DNA from: Sporothrix humicola
Lineage: Eukaryota; Ascomycota; Sordariomycetes; Ophiostomatales; Ophiostomataceae
Assembly: GCA_021396245.1 (NCBI GenBank)
Contig: WNYE01000118.1
Location: forward strand, 1 to 64,000
Direction of reading: 5' to 3'
Length of the DNA stretch: 64,000 nt
Program-made: the position numbers and the translations under genes
The notes under the pieces: model-generated
The model's input: the letters and a program-made list of their open reading frames with translations, nothing else
Told to the model about the DNA's origin: nothing
Databases searched by the model: none
In this document: positions 1 to 13,345 of the stretch, piece after piece
Layout: every line of letters starts with the position of its first letter
Numbering within the stretch: position 1 is the stretch's first letter

Positions 1-76
<76 letters not shown>
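1..76. repeat. poly-A run at the window edge
   Basis: The first 76 bases are all A, followed directly by unique sequence. No other homopolymer in the window approaches this length (the next are an A run of 29 and a T run of about 22). It could be a real homopolymer, a retroposed poly-A tail, or an assembly or contig-end artefact; the sequence alone cannot decide. Confidence 0.9.
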
Positions 77-77
<1 letters not shown>

Positions 78-3000
78 GTACACTGCTTTCAGATTCAGAT
101 GGGGAAGGTTGTTGTCGGCTGAGTAAAATATGTGGGGATGGAAGTGCTCAATTTCATCGCGTTCTAGGAACATGCCCAAATAATAAGTATGTACATACAC
201 ATCTGTTTTCAAAGAAATAAATAGATATTTCATAAGGAACTGGAAAATGCTCTCTCTTGCTCCTGGTCAATGTAAAACAAAGTACCTCTTTCTTTCATGT
301 TCACATTACAGGGATCAGGCGGAAGAAGACTCGAGCTACGGGGTATATCACTCGGCAGATATAGCCCCTCCGTCCATTTGTCTTCAGTGAACCCAGTTTT
401 GATACAACCATGGGTGAAGGGTGTGAAGATGAGAAACAAAAAAGACGAGAGAAAATGAGGACAACCAAAAAATCCCCCTTAATGGGTTATTTGGCGGTCC
501 TAAGTCCCTTTGCAGAGCGCAAGTTTACACAGTATTGCGTCTCTAGTATTAAAATGGCCTTCTCGTCTCATACAAAGTGAATTAACTCAACAAACATTAA
601 GTGTATGCAAATTCGAACCCTCTTCTGTGTTGTTCTTAGAAGCATGGATGCCGTGATAAACGTGGAAACTGGGTCCAGCCCCTCCCCTAAAACAAAGAAA
701 ATACGACGTGCCTGAAGCCTTGGCCTTGAGCTTACCCAACATCGTCCGTTTCCATTCTTTTCTTTTCTTTTGTGGCTATTTATTTCCAAAAATTTATGGA
801 TAGCAGAGCACTTGTCTGACTAGCTAGACTTTTATCTGACCTAATGTTTCTTTTTCTCCCTTTCGACACGCATTAGAGGTCTTCTAGGTCTAGCGTGCCC
901 GCCGGCCGTTACAAAAGTCAGACATTTAGTGGGAACATGGGCAACGGGAGGCACTTTGCAACTGTCAGATCAAAACAGGATTAGGGCAAAAAATACCCAG
1001 TAAACAGCACGCTTTTCGTGCTCAAAATTCCATCGACCAACCTTCACAACGGGCCTAAAACGCCCCGGCGCTCTAACAGAGCGGGCAAAGGGGACGAAAT
1101 GGTGAAAGGAGAGAAAGAAAGAAAAAGAGACGGCTGCTAGCGAGGTTACATTCTGTGGAAACCCCACTGGCAGTTGGAGACAGGAGACAGAGGGTTGTAA
1201 CCGAGGCGCGAAAAGAGGAAAGGTGCAAAAAAAAGTGAGCAGGGGAGGGGGTGTGGGAGAAAAAGAAAAGGAGGGGGGACAAGAAGGAAGGAAGGGCCAA
1301 CGAGGGCGGTCAGTAAGAGATGCCTGCACACAAATGATTGGCGGCCGTTGAAGGCTGGCTTGCGCCGTTTTCTTTCTTTTGGGGCTGGTCACTCTTTATC
1401 TCTCGCGTTTGTCCCTGCCTTTTTCCAGTGGAGTCGACAATGCTCAACCGCCGTTGAAGAACGACACATGGCATCGGTAGATGTCTTTTCATTCTCATTT
1501 TTTCCTCTTTTGTACGTCGAATGAAAATCTTATGCACGATGAAGCATGGAAACGGGGTACATTCCAAAAGGCTGGCAAGCAAATGTTTACATCTTGATTT
1601 TCGTTGTTGCTTATTTTTTTTTTTTTTTAATTGTCAACTAACCCGGGCCAGTTCTTGAGTGAATGTTTCTACTACTTTACGACGTATTTACAGAACATAA
1701 GGCATGTACTAGCGAGCATGGATCCTAGTATTTGTGCACATACATAAGTAGCATGCAAGAAAGTCTTCTTTGCCCCTGTCAGCCATCGCACTTTTGCTTG
1801 TGTACAAGCCGCAATAAACCTCCGTGGCACCTTTTCTCTGGGAGTTACTCTCTTTTCCTCCCGTCACCCCAGTCTTTTTTTTTTTTGGCCTTGTACAAAG
1901 CGATATAAGTACACAGTACGTTGCAGTATGTATTATTCTAGCTTTCATTCTTCCATCAACGATGGTTCCGGGCACTTTCACTTTCCGATCGCGCGAAGAC
2001 AAAAACGGAGAATCCAGTACGGACGAAGGATGAAAAACACGCGTTTTCCCCGTGGCGAGGGGCCAGTCCCCTTGAACATTGCCCGATGCATCGTCTAGTG
2101 CAACCCTTTGTGCTCGCCCTGTTGTGCCTTTCTGCCCGCCAGGGAAGAGGGGGTTCGGTGCTTGGCTATCGAGCTATCTTTTTTCTTTTTCTCTTCTTTT
2201 TCTCCTCCTTTTTACCCTCTGTCGTTCCTCTCTTCTTCCTCGTCCCTTGTTGCTGTCAAAATAGCGCACGGAACATCCCAAGAAGGGTCTAGCATCATCT
2301 CGAAGACGACATGGGCCCTGGGCTTCAGGAGGTGGGAACTTGGGCAAGTGTTGGGCAATCAGTTCTGTTCATTTCAAATTTACTCAGTGAAAAGTAATAA
2401 AAACGGAATTCTCCGTTGGCAGCTTATCATAACTTCGAGCTCGTGCTTGGGGCGAGTAGTTTTTTATGATGACAATAAGATCCGACTCATAACAACTAGC
2501 CCTCACATCCCTTTCTTTCTTAAGAGAATAAATAACAAGGTCACCGAGTCTCAAAGAAAGATCTCGTTTGCATCACAACACCAAAAAAAAAACCTTCATC
2601 CTCAAGCTCCCGATACAACGCAAAGTTGCACAGCATACTTATATCCCCCGTGCGCCGAAGTCGTGCACTTGGACACGCGCGCGCGCACGCATTGCATAAC
2701 GAACGGTCGATGAGATTCTGTCTGGTCGCCCGATGGTGTACACCCCCAGGACCCTTGTGTGGCCTTGGCTGGCAAGCTGGGTTTGCTTGTTCCGTAGCGG
2801 GATGGCACCGTATCGCTTTCTGAAGCTACTTTGCAGTGTGCTACTGCATCCACCCAAGAGTGTAGACAGGCACCACTGTGTACGATTACTGAGTAATAAT
2901 AGTTTGGGACCGAGGACAGATGATGAGATGGTCAATGGACATGCATTCGGATAGGTGGCGGGCGGGAGACGGGCTGCAATTATTCCACGTGCGTGGTTGG

Positions 3001-5957
3001 AGGAAAAGACGACAGAGGCACCAAAAAAGCACCCCGGCAGCAATTTCGGTGAAACCTTTTGCTTGGTCTTCTTTGAACACAACGCCAAGGCACGACTTTG
3101 GTTGGAAAAGGTTGGGGGCACTTTGTTTTCTGTGCTATTATCTACACGGTACGACTGGCTCTGCCGACCTCGCATATCGCGCTTGTCTATTCTTACCTGC
3201 GCATTGAAACCCAATCTCAAGAGATTTCTCAAAAGGCGAGGATAGTCTCCGTTCAAAATAAAATCAAATGTTGAATTGGGAAAATACACAGAATGCACCG
3301 GTGGTTATCTCAAAGTACTCTATGAGTGGACTACAAACATCTGTCTCGTGCTGTCTTCTTCTTGTTCTTCTTTTGTTTTTTTTTATCCCACTTGGCCAGG
3401 GGAAAAGATTGCTGTGTAAATGTGCCTGCTAGTAGGTCCTGGCCCGTCCAAGTAATAAACTTGCAATGGCTTTTTTTAAACCTCTTTTAACACCCAGCCT
3501 AGCCTTTGACGCTAGTTTCTGTTGCAAACGCTGGCCGCCGGATCGTCGGGGCCGCTTGTCCTGCAACGGCCCTTTGACACTAGTTTAGAGTTAGTCAAAG
3601 ACCGAAATATGTAGGTGATCGAGAGTAGGAAAAGAGACAGAGGAGGGGGGAGTGAAAAAAGAAAGGAGAAGCAGCAGACAAAGACACACTGCCACTCCAT
3701 TAAATAAAATCACATCCAGGAGGATGCTCGCTGTATCGGTAATTCAAGGAACGAGAGAGGGGCAGAATCGATGTCTAGGATAAAATACTGTGTAAGTTGT
3801 AGTGAGGGCTGGTAAATCAAAACTAAAATCGGTGTCAAAATCACGGAGAAGAAAGCCCGACTACAAAACGGCACCTACTATGTGGTATTGAAAACTGGCG
3901 AATGGCGCTGGCCGTGCTGCCGCGGTATGGCATATGGCTTGATTTTGTCAACTGTGGAGGTTATGTGAGGAGAAGGGCTCTATCCTTGCTGGGAGAAATG
4001 GTCCGGGGTCGTGTGCTGATCATGGCTAAGACTGGGATTGATGTGCGGTATCGAGTCGGTTGTGTTGGGAGAAAACATAGCAGCAACATCTCTGGAGGGT
4101 TGATGCTTCTTGCTGTGGTGATTTGCTTTGCCTCCTTGCTTTGCTATTTGTAAGATATTTATTTGTTCTTATGCCTTGATTTTTCTGTCAAGTTTTTTCA
4201 TCAAGACTTTTTCTTCCATTCAGCACCCTTTGATATGTTACAGCTGCCACAGAAACTTAACAATCATGTAAGATTACGACGTATCCCATAATATATGATA
4301 TGATTTTCAAGTGGACTCTCTCACACAGCCCGAGCACTCGTGATAAACCCATCTGTTCTAGATGTAAGATATCACCATGGAAGTGATCATTGTTTACCTA
4401 TTATGAGTCCACACATACACAGTTGAATTTACTCATATGATTATGTTACGACGTACATTGGCCACAGTGCCTGTATCCAACGCCCCGGAACTCTGCACTT
4501 TATATTTTCCCGACTCTTGTCTCAACTTGCTTCTCAATTAAACCCGTACGCCGTTATTTATTTACTTAAGCCACAAGGCGCTGCCGACGACGTGTGTTGT
4601 GCAACCTGCCAACAGTGGTTCGCATGTGTGTTTGTGCGACTCTCCTTCCCTTATTCCCTGTCGAGTTTGGTTGAGCCCTGGGCGGAATTCAGAAAAATGC
4701 TTCTGACAAAGATCCAAGGGGCCGAATACGACTAGCACATTCTCAGTAAGTATGACGGAAGGGACGCGCCAAAAAGAAGACCAATACAAGCGAGGTGCTC
4801 CATTCCCTGTAAACCCCGAATTCAAAGCCCAATGTTTTCCAAAACGGGAATCTGCGCCGGGCGCTGGTGTCCCCTGGTCCCCTGTTGAGGGGAATTGGAC
4901 GAGTCTAATAAGTACTGTGGAAGTCGACTTTTTTTTTTACCCCCTCCCCCCAAGGCCTTCTCACGACGGAGTGACAGATGTATGTAGTGATAAATCACTT
5001 AATCTTATTATACCGGTATTGCCCAAGGTAAATCAACATTGCACGCCTTACTGACCTAATTCTTAAATCATATTTTAGCTTGAGTTGCCAAATCCAAAAA
5101 ACTTACAAGTGATGATAGGAATCATGCATATCCTTGTGGTCTCAAATTCTGTAATACTGTAATTACAGTATTACTTTCGGCCAGTGTGCTTGCGACAAGG
5201 CTGTTACGGGGTAGTCTATACGCCATACACAAAAAGAATATCCCTCGAGATTGCCATCTACACATTTTCTTCAAAGTGAGGGGAGAAATTCGAGGGCTGT
5301 CCCCAGTAGCTACAGGCTATCATAAGTAAGCAATCTTTCCTCTGGCCGTTTCGCTGTATTCAAACGAGCCGCGCTAATCGAGGCGGCCCTTTGTTCCTTC
5401 TTCCTCATGGGAAAGGAACCCACCAAATCTACCTTTCAATCAGACGACCTGGCATATGGCAGATGCTCCTTCCTATATTGCACCTGAAGCTTTGGAAGCT
5501 ACCATTTGAAGCGGAAAGGGAAGAGAGGGACGTACACGGAGTATGCAAAACCCAAAAATACACATCACCACGCCGTGAGAAACAGACGCACGGGACCGTC
5601 TGTTAGTGGTGGCAGACGGCGCGGAGATAGACGCCTGCTAATGTTGCAACCATGGAGAACCGCTCGCACATAAATGTGATAGTAAATAAATTAAAAGCCG
5701 AGAAGAATGGCGAGGCAACTATCTCTCCTGGGCAGCCGCGAGGCAGCGTAAACAGGAGGCGCAGGATGTGAAAAGCATGTGCGCCTTTCGATGTGGTAGG
5801 GGCGGGCAAAAAAGAAGGGGGTCGGTCCTTTGAATGTGGCTGCAAGGCTGCGTCACTGCCAAAATTGCATGCATGCAATCTATTGAGAGAGAAGGAGAGG
5901 TGTCTGGCTTGGACTCAGACTCAGAGGCGGCAACTGCCTAATTAGGGAGGAGGTAAA

Positions 5958-5991
<34 letters not shown>

Positions 5992-8900
5992 CCACCCCAA
6001 AAAAACCACCCCAAAAAAACCTTGACCCAGCTGTCGAGTACACAGTATGAGCACATTCACTTTGCAGCTCAGGCACAGAGTAGATGAGCCTTGAAGTTGA
6101 TGGCAATGCCTTTACGGCGTATGATACACAGTAAGGATACTGTTGTGGATCACTCACGAGGCCAAGAAGCACGCACTCTGAAGATACAGATGCTGTGCAT
6201 TTTTATTTACTTTACTTTCTTTGCAAAAAGCTTGACCTTAACCAGATCGGAAGGAACCACCATTTAACCACCCAGCGAGCCAGCTTTTGCCCGACCGTCA
6301 TGATCACACCTCATGTATTCCTAACAGAGAGCCCGGTTTCCCAAATATGTACGTCGTACATATATGGGGAGCATATGTACGGATTGTCTTATGTACAATC
6401 TATTTTTATTTCAATGTGTAGATACCACATATCCGTAGCAGCGTAGATCAAATATGCACAATGGAGAGGAATTAAGAGTAGACAAGTGCTTGCTTGCCTC
6501 ACTTGCTTTTTACATACGGAGTAGTAGCAGCCCGCCAAACAGGATTTCTTCCCGGTTGCACCCCTCCCACGCCACGCACTTCCTAAAACCAGGAAGCTGA
6601 GTTTAATCGTAAATATGGGAGGCCCGATGTGGTTCTTGGTTAACAGCGTCATCATGCTTCATCTGTACTGCGTACTACGGCAGAAGGCAAGTTCTTGGTA
6701 ATGTTCACCGGCCTTTTGGGCGGTGGCGTCACTGTTGATCGGGCTCGTCAAGCTTGCAAGAAAATGCCGGGATCCAGCATTCTGCGTATCTGCCATATCT
6801 CGGTGGCTCTGGACGGCTGATTTATGCGCCGTTGTGGAAGAGAAAGGACCTCTTCTGTCGCCGGCAATAGGCGGCAGAGGCATTGGCAATGACTGCCGTC
6901 ATGATGCCATTCGACAAGGCCTACATGTATACCGACAGCCGTGCTTATGCAGGGAGCAATTGACCTGCCATATTCGCAGGACGACAGAATATATGCAAGG
7001 TCCGTCATGAGACGCAGAGAAATTGCCAAACGGAAAGTACGACGTATTACTGTGCACGAACAGTGCCACAGTGAATACCAAGTAACGCCTGGAAAGGGGG
7101 ATCCATATGAAGAAAAGAACAGAACAAATGCAAAAGTGGGCCCAATCCAGAATCAACGTCCTGCTCAAGCAAGCGCGCTTTCCTTTTGGCGAAATACAGG
7201 CATGCTTAAACTTCCAGGCCTGGCCCTTTTTCTGCTCGAAGAGTCGAGGAATACTCTTCTGTCAGGCTATATTTACTCTATTATCTTGTCAGGACAATCG
7301 TGGGAGGACCGCTCCTTGTTCTGCTTGCCCCTCTTCTGGTCCTTGTTGACGCCACGCCCCTCCCCCCCAGCACCTTCCCCATAGCCATATGCACGTTGCA
7401 ACCGAGCTTACGCTACGAGGTCGTTCTTCGTGGAAGAAGGGGGTTGCTGCCGTGTAGACCCACTCGCTAGGGTTGTGGTGGCTTGCTCTTTCCTTCCTAG
7501 TCCCCGTTGCTAATCTCTCGTGGGCAGGAGGTCAAATGCAGAAGAAAAATGTTTGTTTGTTTAGTAGCTGTCGCAAACGCTTGTGGTTTGTCGACAAGCA
7601 TATTTTCTTTGGTATAAGCTATGTATAAGTAAGATACATGCAGATAGCATGATTTACTTGTTTTCTGTAGGAAATCGCTCTTAAACGTAAGGCCGAGCAC
7701 AATTTGTCGCTTTTATCATAGTGACTATCTAATAAAGTTGTCACCAAGAATGTGTGCATCGTTCCTTCCCTATCCGCTCAGCAAAATGTGTCTTCCCCTT
7801 TTGCTGGTAATTTCTAATAGGGGCATGACTGTCATCTCGTTATGCTCCATCATTCTTACAGCTATTATCAACCTTGTCAAGTCTGTCGTTCTGTTTAGTG
7901 TCCAGAGACATATCATCGCCTTTTACTCCTCATGCCACTCTTTTCTGACCCGCCCGCCATTCCCTTTTCGGGTACCGCCCCCATTCGCGCCTCCTTTCGC
8001 GCAACGGTCTTTCTCGAAAATTTACGGGGCTCCCACTAAAGGATTCGCTCTCGCTTTTCAGTGCCTACGGTTGATTGATATTAAAGGCTGTCGCCACGAG
8101 AGGCCAAGCGGAAGCAGAGCCTTTGACATATTCGGGGTGCCTGGTTCTGTTGTGTTTACCATACAGACAAGTATGCACATACGTCCCTACTCCGTACTTT
8201 GGTTGCATTTCATCTTGTGTATTTTGTTCCTTCCTCTTTCAAGACACAGACCCGTCATTGTGAAATGCAACACATGCAGACATGGTCGCCGCATCGGCCC
8301 TTGACCAAACGTCAACTGTTCACCTCCAGCATTAGTTGTGTCTGGGGTGACAAGGAACATGGAAATGGAGCAGGGGCGATTGAAGAGAAGGAACAAGAGA
8401 AGGGTGGTGGATTTGCTCTGAGAGGGGTGTGTGAATAGTATTCGGAGGCATGGGGTGTGCCGCTTGACGTGGACTGGACAGGGAGACTGAAAGGTGGGGA
8501 GAAGGGTGAGCAACATGCTTTTGGAAACTGCTGACAGGGTGTTGCCTTATTCCTTTCTTTCATATTCTTCAGAGGGAACCTTTTAGTTCAGGAAGGGCTT
8601 GTGCATACCGACCCACGGATGGCTCTTGCTTTCAAAAACAGCCATAGTACGTCGTACTCCTCCGTTCAGAAAACAGGACTGGCACGGAGAAGCACTTACT
8701 TGCGCCTTCCCCCCCTTCAGTTTGACAGACAATTCCCGATTGTGTCTATTTCCCCCCTCGTCTTTTTTCTTCTTCTTTATTTTCATTCTTTTTTTACTTG
8801 CTTCGAAATCCTGCATCTTCCTGTTCCCTTTGACACATGGCTCCATGCGTTCTTTTCAAGAAGGATCATCGGCGAGCAACTCTTGGGCGGTTTGCAATAC

Positions 8901-10792
8901 TTCACCGCTGGATGTGCCCATAAACAACTTAACAGCTTAACAACAGACACACGGGTGAACCCTCACACAGCACTGGCCTCGAACTCTCCATCACCACCCC
9001 ACGTTTGCATCTCTGCGACGAAAACCATACACCACATCTCAAAATTTATTTTCCTGTGTTTATTTTCTGCTGGCTCCAACGGGGAATTCAGCCTTTGAAC
9101 GCACGGGGAGAGCAGTCCTTGCCCAATCTTCGGCCCTATTCGGTTTTTTTTTTTTCTCTCTCTCTCTCTTTTTTTTTTTTTGCCTTTGCTGGCCCTCTCT
9201 TGTTCTTAAGTTTTTGCTGTTTCGTCAGTGGCACTTTCGTTCCCCACGGCTTCTTCGCCCACCGCTCCCTATTTCCAAACCACATCTCTTTGAATCCCTC
9301 ATTGAATACAGGTTACCACCAAGCTGCGCCTTTACCGATTTTTCCTCCATATTCCTATCCATCTCACAAGCTAAACACATGCTTTCCGCCGCATAAAGAA
9401 AGTCCTCCTTACTTAAAGAAGGAATATCGAGGAGAAAGTATTGCCAGCCCGCTGTACGACATACAATAAGAATATAGAAAAGGGGACAAGGAAAGGGCGT
9501 GCGGTATATTCCGTATACCAGAGAGCTTCACCACGAAGAGGACCAAAGCCCACAGAGACATATCTGAGCTTTTTAAGAACAGCACGGCCAGTCAACTTAC
9601 GAAGCACGGGCGACGCATTCATCAGCAAGCCTGGACTCGCTGTCAAGTCAATGATAGTGAGAAGTGGTCCTTCCTTCGTCCCTTGAACTACTGAGTAGCC
9701 GTCAACTGGAGCTTCTTCAAGAGCCCCAACATAGCGAGATCTCCCCGTGGCTCCTCCATCTTGTCTCCTTCCGTGAAAGGCAACACTCGCTGGCTCCCAG
9801 CATGCTACCCTGTGCTGAGGACACCCCCCAAGCCCATCAACTAGCACAGCACGCCCCTCCCCCAGTTCCTACAAACTTGCATGGCCCTTGGCCCTGTGCA
9901 AGGTGCTGTTGAAAAGAAAAGACAATTCTCGACCCGAGTTTGACCCTTGTCGTCTCTTCTCCCTTATCCACCTAATTTGGCCCCCCCCTACCTGCCTGCA
10001 CTCCCTGCTCCACTGTTCACTCCTGCCCGCCTTGCCTGGCTAGGCCTCGTCGCTGTCCCACGCACCCATCCCCCTACCTCAAGTCTTGATAGGTACTACT
10101 ACAAGGTACTTGTGGTAAGGATAGTGCCGATTTGACTTGCTCACAAAAACACCCCCTCCATCAATCATCTGCCGTTCCATTTTATACAAGAGCACACCTT
10201 GCCCTGCGACGATACCCATCCATCGACGTTCTTTCTTTCTCTTTTGCTCAGACTTCATTCTCGTTTCAATACGGGCAGGCCATCCACCACCAGCTTGATC
10301 TTCCCCTTCTACTTCGTTTCAGACGGATCTTTTTCTTACTTCTGGACAGCAACGGCACACGGCCATACCACCCTTCCTTCACCTCACCACTTGGATATAT
10401 GGGAAGATCCCCCGGCATCGACGCCTGTCCTTTATTTTGAATCGAAACACGAAGCGAGGAACTAGTGGTATCGTCTCGTCCTCCCTTCCGCATCCTGTTC
10501 TAATTTGGTGCCCTTTCATCTTGTTTCCCGGACCGCACTTGCGACATTAAGAGGCAGAGAAAGGCCAGCTCCGTCAACTTGTCGTCCATCGCCACTGCTA
10601 TTTAACAAATCACGACGACGATTGTCGACGGAACTGACTTGCCACGAAACGCACACACTCTCGGATCTCTTTCTCTCTCGCCCGCGCGCGCATCTTTTTC
10701 GCCTTCATTGAGTTGTTTTTGTGCGGTCTTCCACCCCGCTCGCTTTTCGCATCGTGATTGTCTTGGGCAATTATTCGGAGTGGCATGCTCCC
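77..10792. other. 10.7 kb gene-free region upstream of vib-1
   Basis: I find no convincing protein gene here. Open frames are short, overlap on all frames, and mostly reflect CT- or GA-rich tracts (for example 1083-1290 purine-rich; 2170-2250, 7330-7380, 8700-8830 and 9140-9185 pyrimidine-rich). The last 1-1.5 kb before 10793 is pyrimidine-rich and probably holds the vib-1 promoter and leader, perhaps with a leader intron. Exact copies of the dispersed 9-mers lie at 1678, 4275, 4447, 6350, 6515, 7038, 8188 and 8648. There is an A29 run at 5961. Non-coding RNAs cannot be excluded. Confidence 0.6.
5961..6021. repeat. A29 run followed by A/C-rich simple sequence
   Basis: Twenty-nine consecutive A are followed by alternating blocks of CCCC and AAAAAAA. 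It is a simple-sequence tract with no reading frame of interest. It might be the decayed 3' tail of a retroelement, but no element body is recognisable beside it. Confidence 0.8.
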
Positions 10793-13345
10793 ATGTCAAC
10801 CGCAACTTACACCGCTACCATGGCAGAGCTGAAAGAGCCAGCACATGGCATGTGGACCGGCGCATATGGCAACCCTGTGCAGATGGCCAATGGACGATTT
10901 GGTCACCCTGGAGCGTTGGACCCGATTCTCGCCAATGGTGCAGCAGCAGCACCTCCGGCGCCGTCTCCCCACTCGGCACGACCACGGACAGATGCCACTG
11001 GCTACCCGTACGCTCGTTACCCACAAGACGACACCGACGTGTACGGGAGACACCATTCGACGTCAAGCGCAAGCGGCGTGCCACATCCGTCGTTGACGAC
11101 ACACCAGAGCTACCCGAACCTGAAGCGGACGTACTCGCAAACAGAGCAGCACCAGCAGCACCCGCAGCCGCCACAGTCACAAGTTCCTCCCCCGTATGGG
11201 GACATGGTACAGGATATGCGCAACGAGGATGGCTCAAAAGTCAACGTGAATCAGGGCCACAAGCTGCTTTCGTTCCGACGTGCTGCCGACAAGCACACGA
11301 TCGTCGACCGCCATGGCCATATCCAGCAGCTGGAACTGACTGCGCAACTGCACGGCATGTTCTTTTTGTCCGAAATGCCCACGAACGCAGGAGATGGCAC
11401 TGTTGGGCAACCTGAGTTGACCTGTTACCGCCGAAACCTCTTTCAGATTAGCGGAACACTGATTACGCCAAGAGGACAGATGTCTGTTGTGAATGAGGGT
11501 GGAGAAACGGTCGCAGTCAGCTCTACTGAGTTGACGGTATCTGCCATTGAGTCAGTAGACGGCCACTCGATCCGCCTGATTGTGATCCCGTGGAAGACTC
11601 CGCCACCAAACTCGCCGGAAGTTGCCCAGAATCCTGACCAGGAACCGGTCCCTCTGCCACTGATTCCCTTCCAGGACGATGGATCAGAGGCGGAAGGCGA
11701 ATATGCAGTGTATCCGATCGGATGGCGCCGTCTGCAGTTCCGGATGTAAGTTTTTCTTTTCTTTTTATTTTTTTATTTTTTATTTCTGCCAATGCCTCGA
11801 TGGCAAAAATGCAGAGTGATCCCACCGGACGAGATATGCTAATTGCAATTCGTTGTCCCTTGCAGAGCAACTGCAAACAACGGCCGCCGTAAGGAGCTTC
11901 AACAACACTTCGTCTTGCACCTCAAGGCAATTGCCACATTAGCCAACGGTTCGAAAGTGGTCCTGGCTGAATCTACCACTTCACCGATTGTCGTTCGTGG
12001 CCGCAGCCCACGCAACTTCCAGGCCAGAAAGGAGATTCCTTTGTTGGGCTCAAGTGCCGGGTCACGCGGCCAGGCTCTAGTTGAGACGGGAATGGGGATC
12101 GTTGCTGGTCCCTTGACGGTCAAGACGCAGGATAAGGCGAGAGCAATGGCGCTGGAACTGCCCCGTTCGTCTTTCACTTTCACTGCCGGGCCAAAGATGC
12201 CACCTAGCCCCATGTCAATACGTTCCAAGTAAGTCGATAGATGTTATTAGTCACTATTTTCACAGCCTGTCATAACACAGGCAGTTGATGACACGGTAAA
12301 AGAAAAGGGTCGAAGGGCAGGAAGGGGTGAGGATTGAGTGGAAAAGGTGACTAACCTAACATTGTTTTTTTTTAGCTCATACCCAGCATGGAACACTCAC
12401 CAGATGCCGCTCCCTCCGGCAAGCGGCGGAGCCTACCCGACGACATCCATGGCAAACGAACCGTACCAGAAGCTGCCCGTGTCAGGCTCGCCGCACTATA
12501 CGGCAGAACCGCAGGAGATGCCCATGCAGCAAGCCTCGTCGATGCCTTCGGTGCAGCTATCTCTTGTCGCCAACGACCACCAGCAGTCGAACATTCGGAC
12601 ACAATACGCATATGTCCAAGGCACGTCTGCCCCTCCCCCGCAGATGTCCCTTCCCACGGCAGGCGACGCTGGCGGCCTGAGTGTCCCCAGATATGTGGAC
12701 AACAACGCACGGCCAACAAAGAGCCCCCGCCACACCAACCACGATTCGGTCCACAGCGCAACATCGTTGAGCACCAGCAATGATACCCCTGGAGAGTACC
12801 GCTATGGCCCGGCTTCGTACCTGGGTGTCGGAGGAGCCAGCGAACTGAGCCCCCACTCACAGCACCCGCAGCACAGTGCTCAGCACTCGCCTTCTCAACC
12901 GCCGCCGCCTCAGCAACATGGTCGTCCTCAGCAGCAGCCCTCGCAACCCCAGTCACAGCAGCAGTCGCCGTCACAACCACTTCCTCTTCCCCATCCGCAA
13001 CAGCAACAGCACCAGGGCGCCACCCAGCCACAACAGGGCCAAAGCGCATACGGTGCACCCTCACACGACGCCTCGGGAAACAGCGGCGTATCCAACCCTC
13101 CGTCCGCATCGCACCCACCTCCGCGTGACTATTACTCGTCGTCGGCATCATGGACTCAGCAGCCCGGAGATTCGAGCCAGGCGCCATATGCAAACGGGGA
13201 GTCTCGGCACTACTCTTTCCCGGATCAGTACAAGGCCGGACACCAGGTGAAGAACGGCGAGGCGTTGCCGCAGCCTCACAACTACCCTCCCAGAGGCTCG
13301 TTCGACGCGACATCGATGAACCACTACTCATGGAGCGCGGCCTAA
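10793..13345 (+). CDS. vib-1: VIB-1/XprG-type NDT80-PhoG domain transcription factor
   Basis: Regulator of the p53-like NDT80/PhoG family. In Neurospora VIB-1 is needed for heterokaryon incompatibility and for secreted-protease and cellulase responses; in Aspergillus the relative is XprG. Model of three exons: 10793-11745, 11866-12228 and 12376-13345, joining in frame to 761 residues; the introns have GTAAGT donors and TGCTAAT or CTAAC branch points. Residues about 150-375 form the DNA-binding domain, including the conserved stretch ANNGRRKELQQHF directly after intron 1 and IVVRGRSPRNFQ further on. The N-terminus and the long C-terminal third are disordered and rich in Pro, Gln, Ser and His, as expected of activation regions. 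The ATG at 10793 is the first in the frame after the pyrimidine-rich leader; a second ATG nine codons later is possible. Family assignment is strong; the physiological role is inherited from relatives. Confidence 0.92.

Noticed and set aside
7738..8304. 188-codon plus-strand frame in the vib-1 upstream region
   Set aside because: Begins at a non-ATG codon, has no protein-like domain, and overlaps other equally open frames in pyrimidine-rich DNA.
12372..13331. Long minus-strand frame of about 319 codons opposite the last vib-1 exon
   Set aside because: Shadow of the GC-rich, Pro/Gln-coding vib-1 exon 3; the sense strand is well supported by domain and splice evidence.
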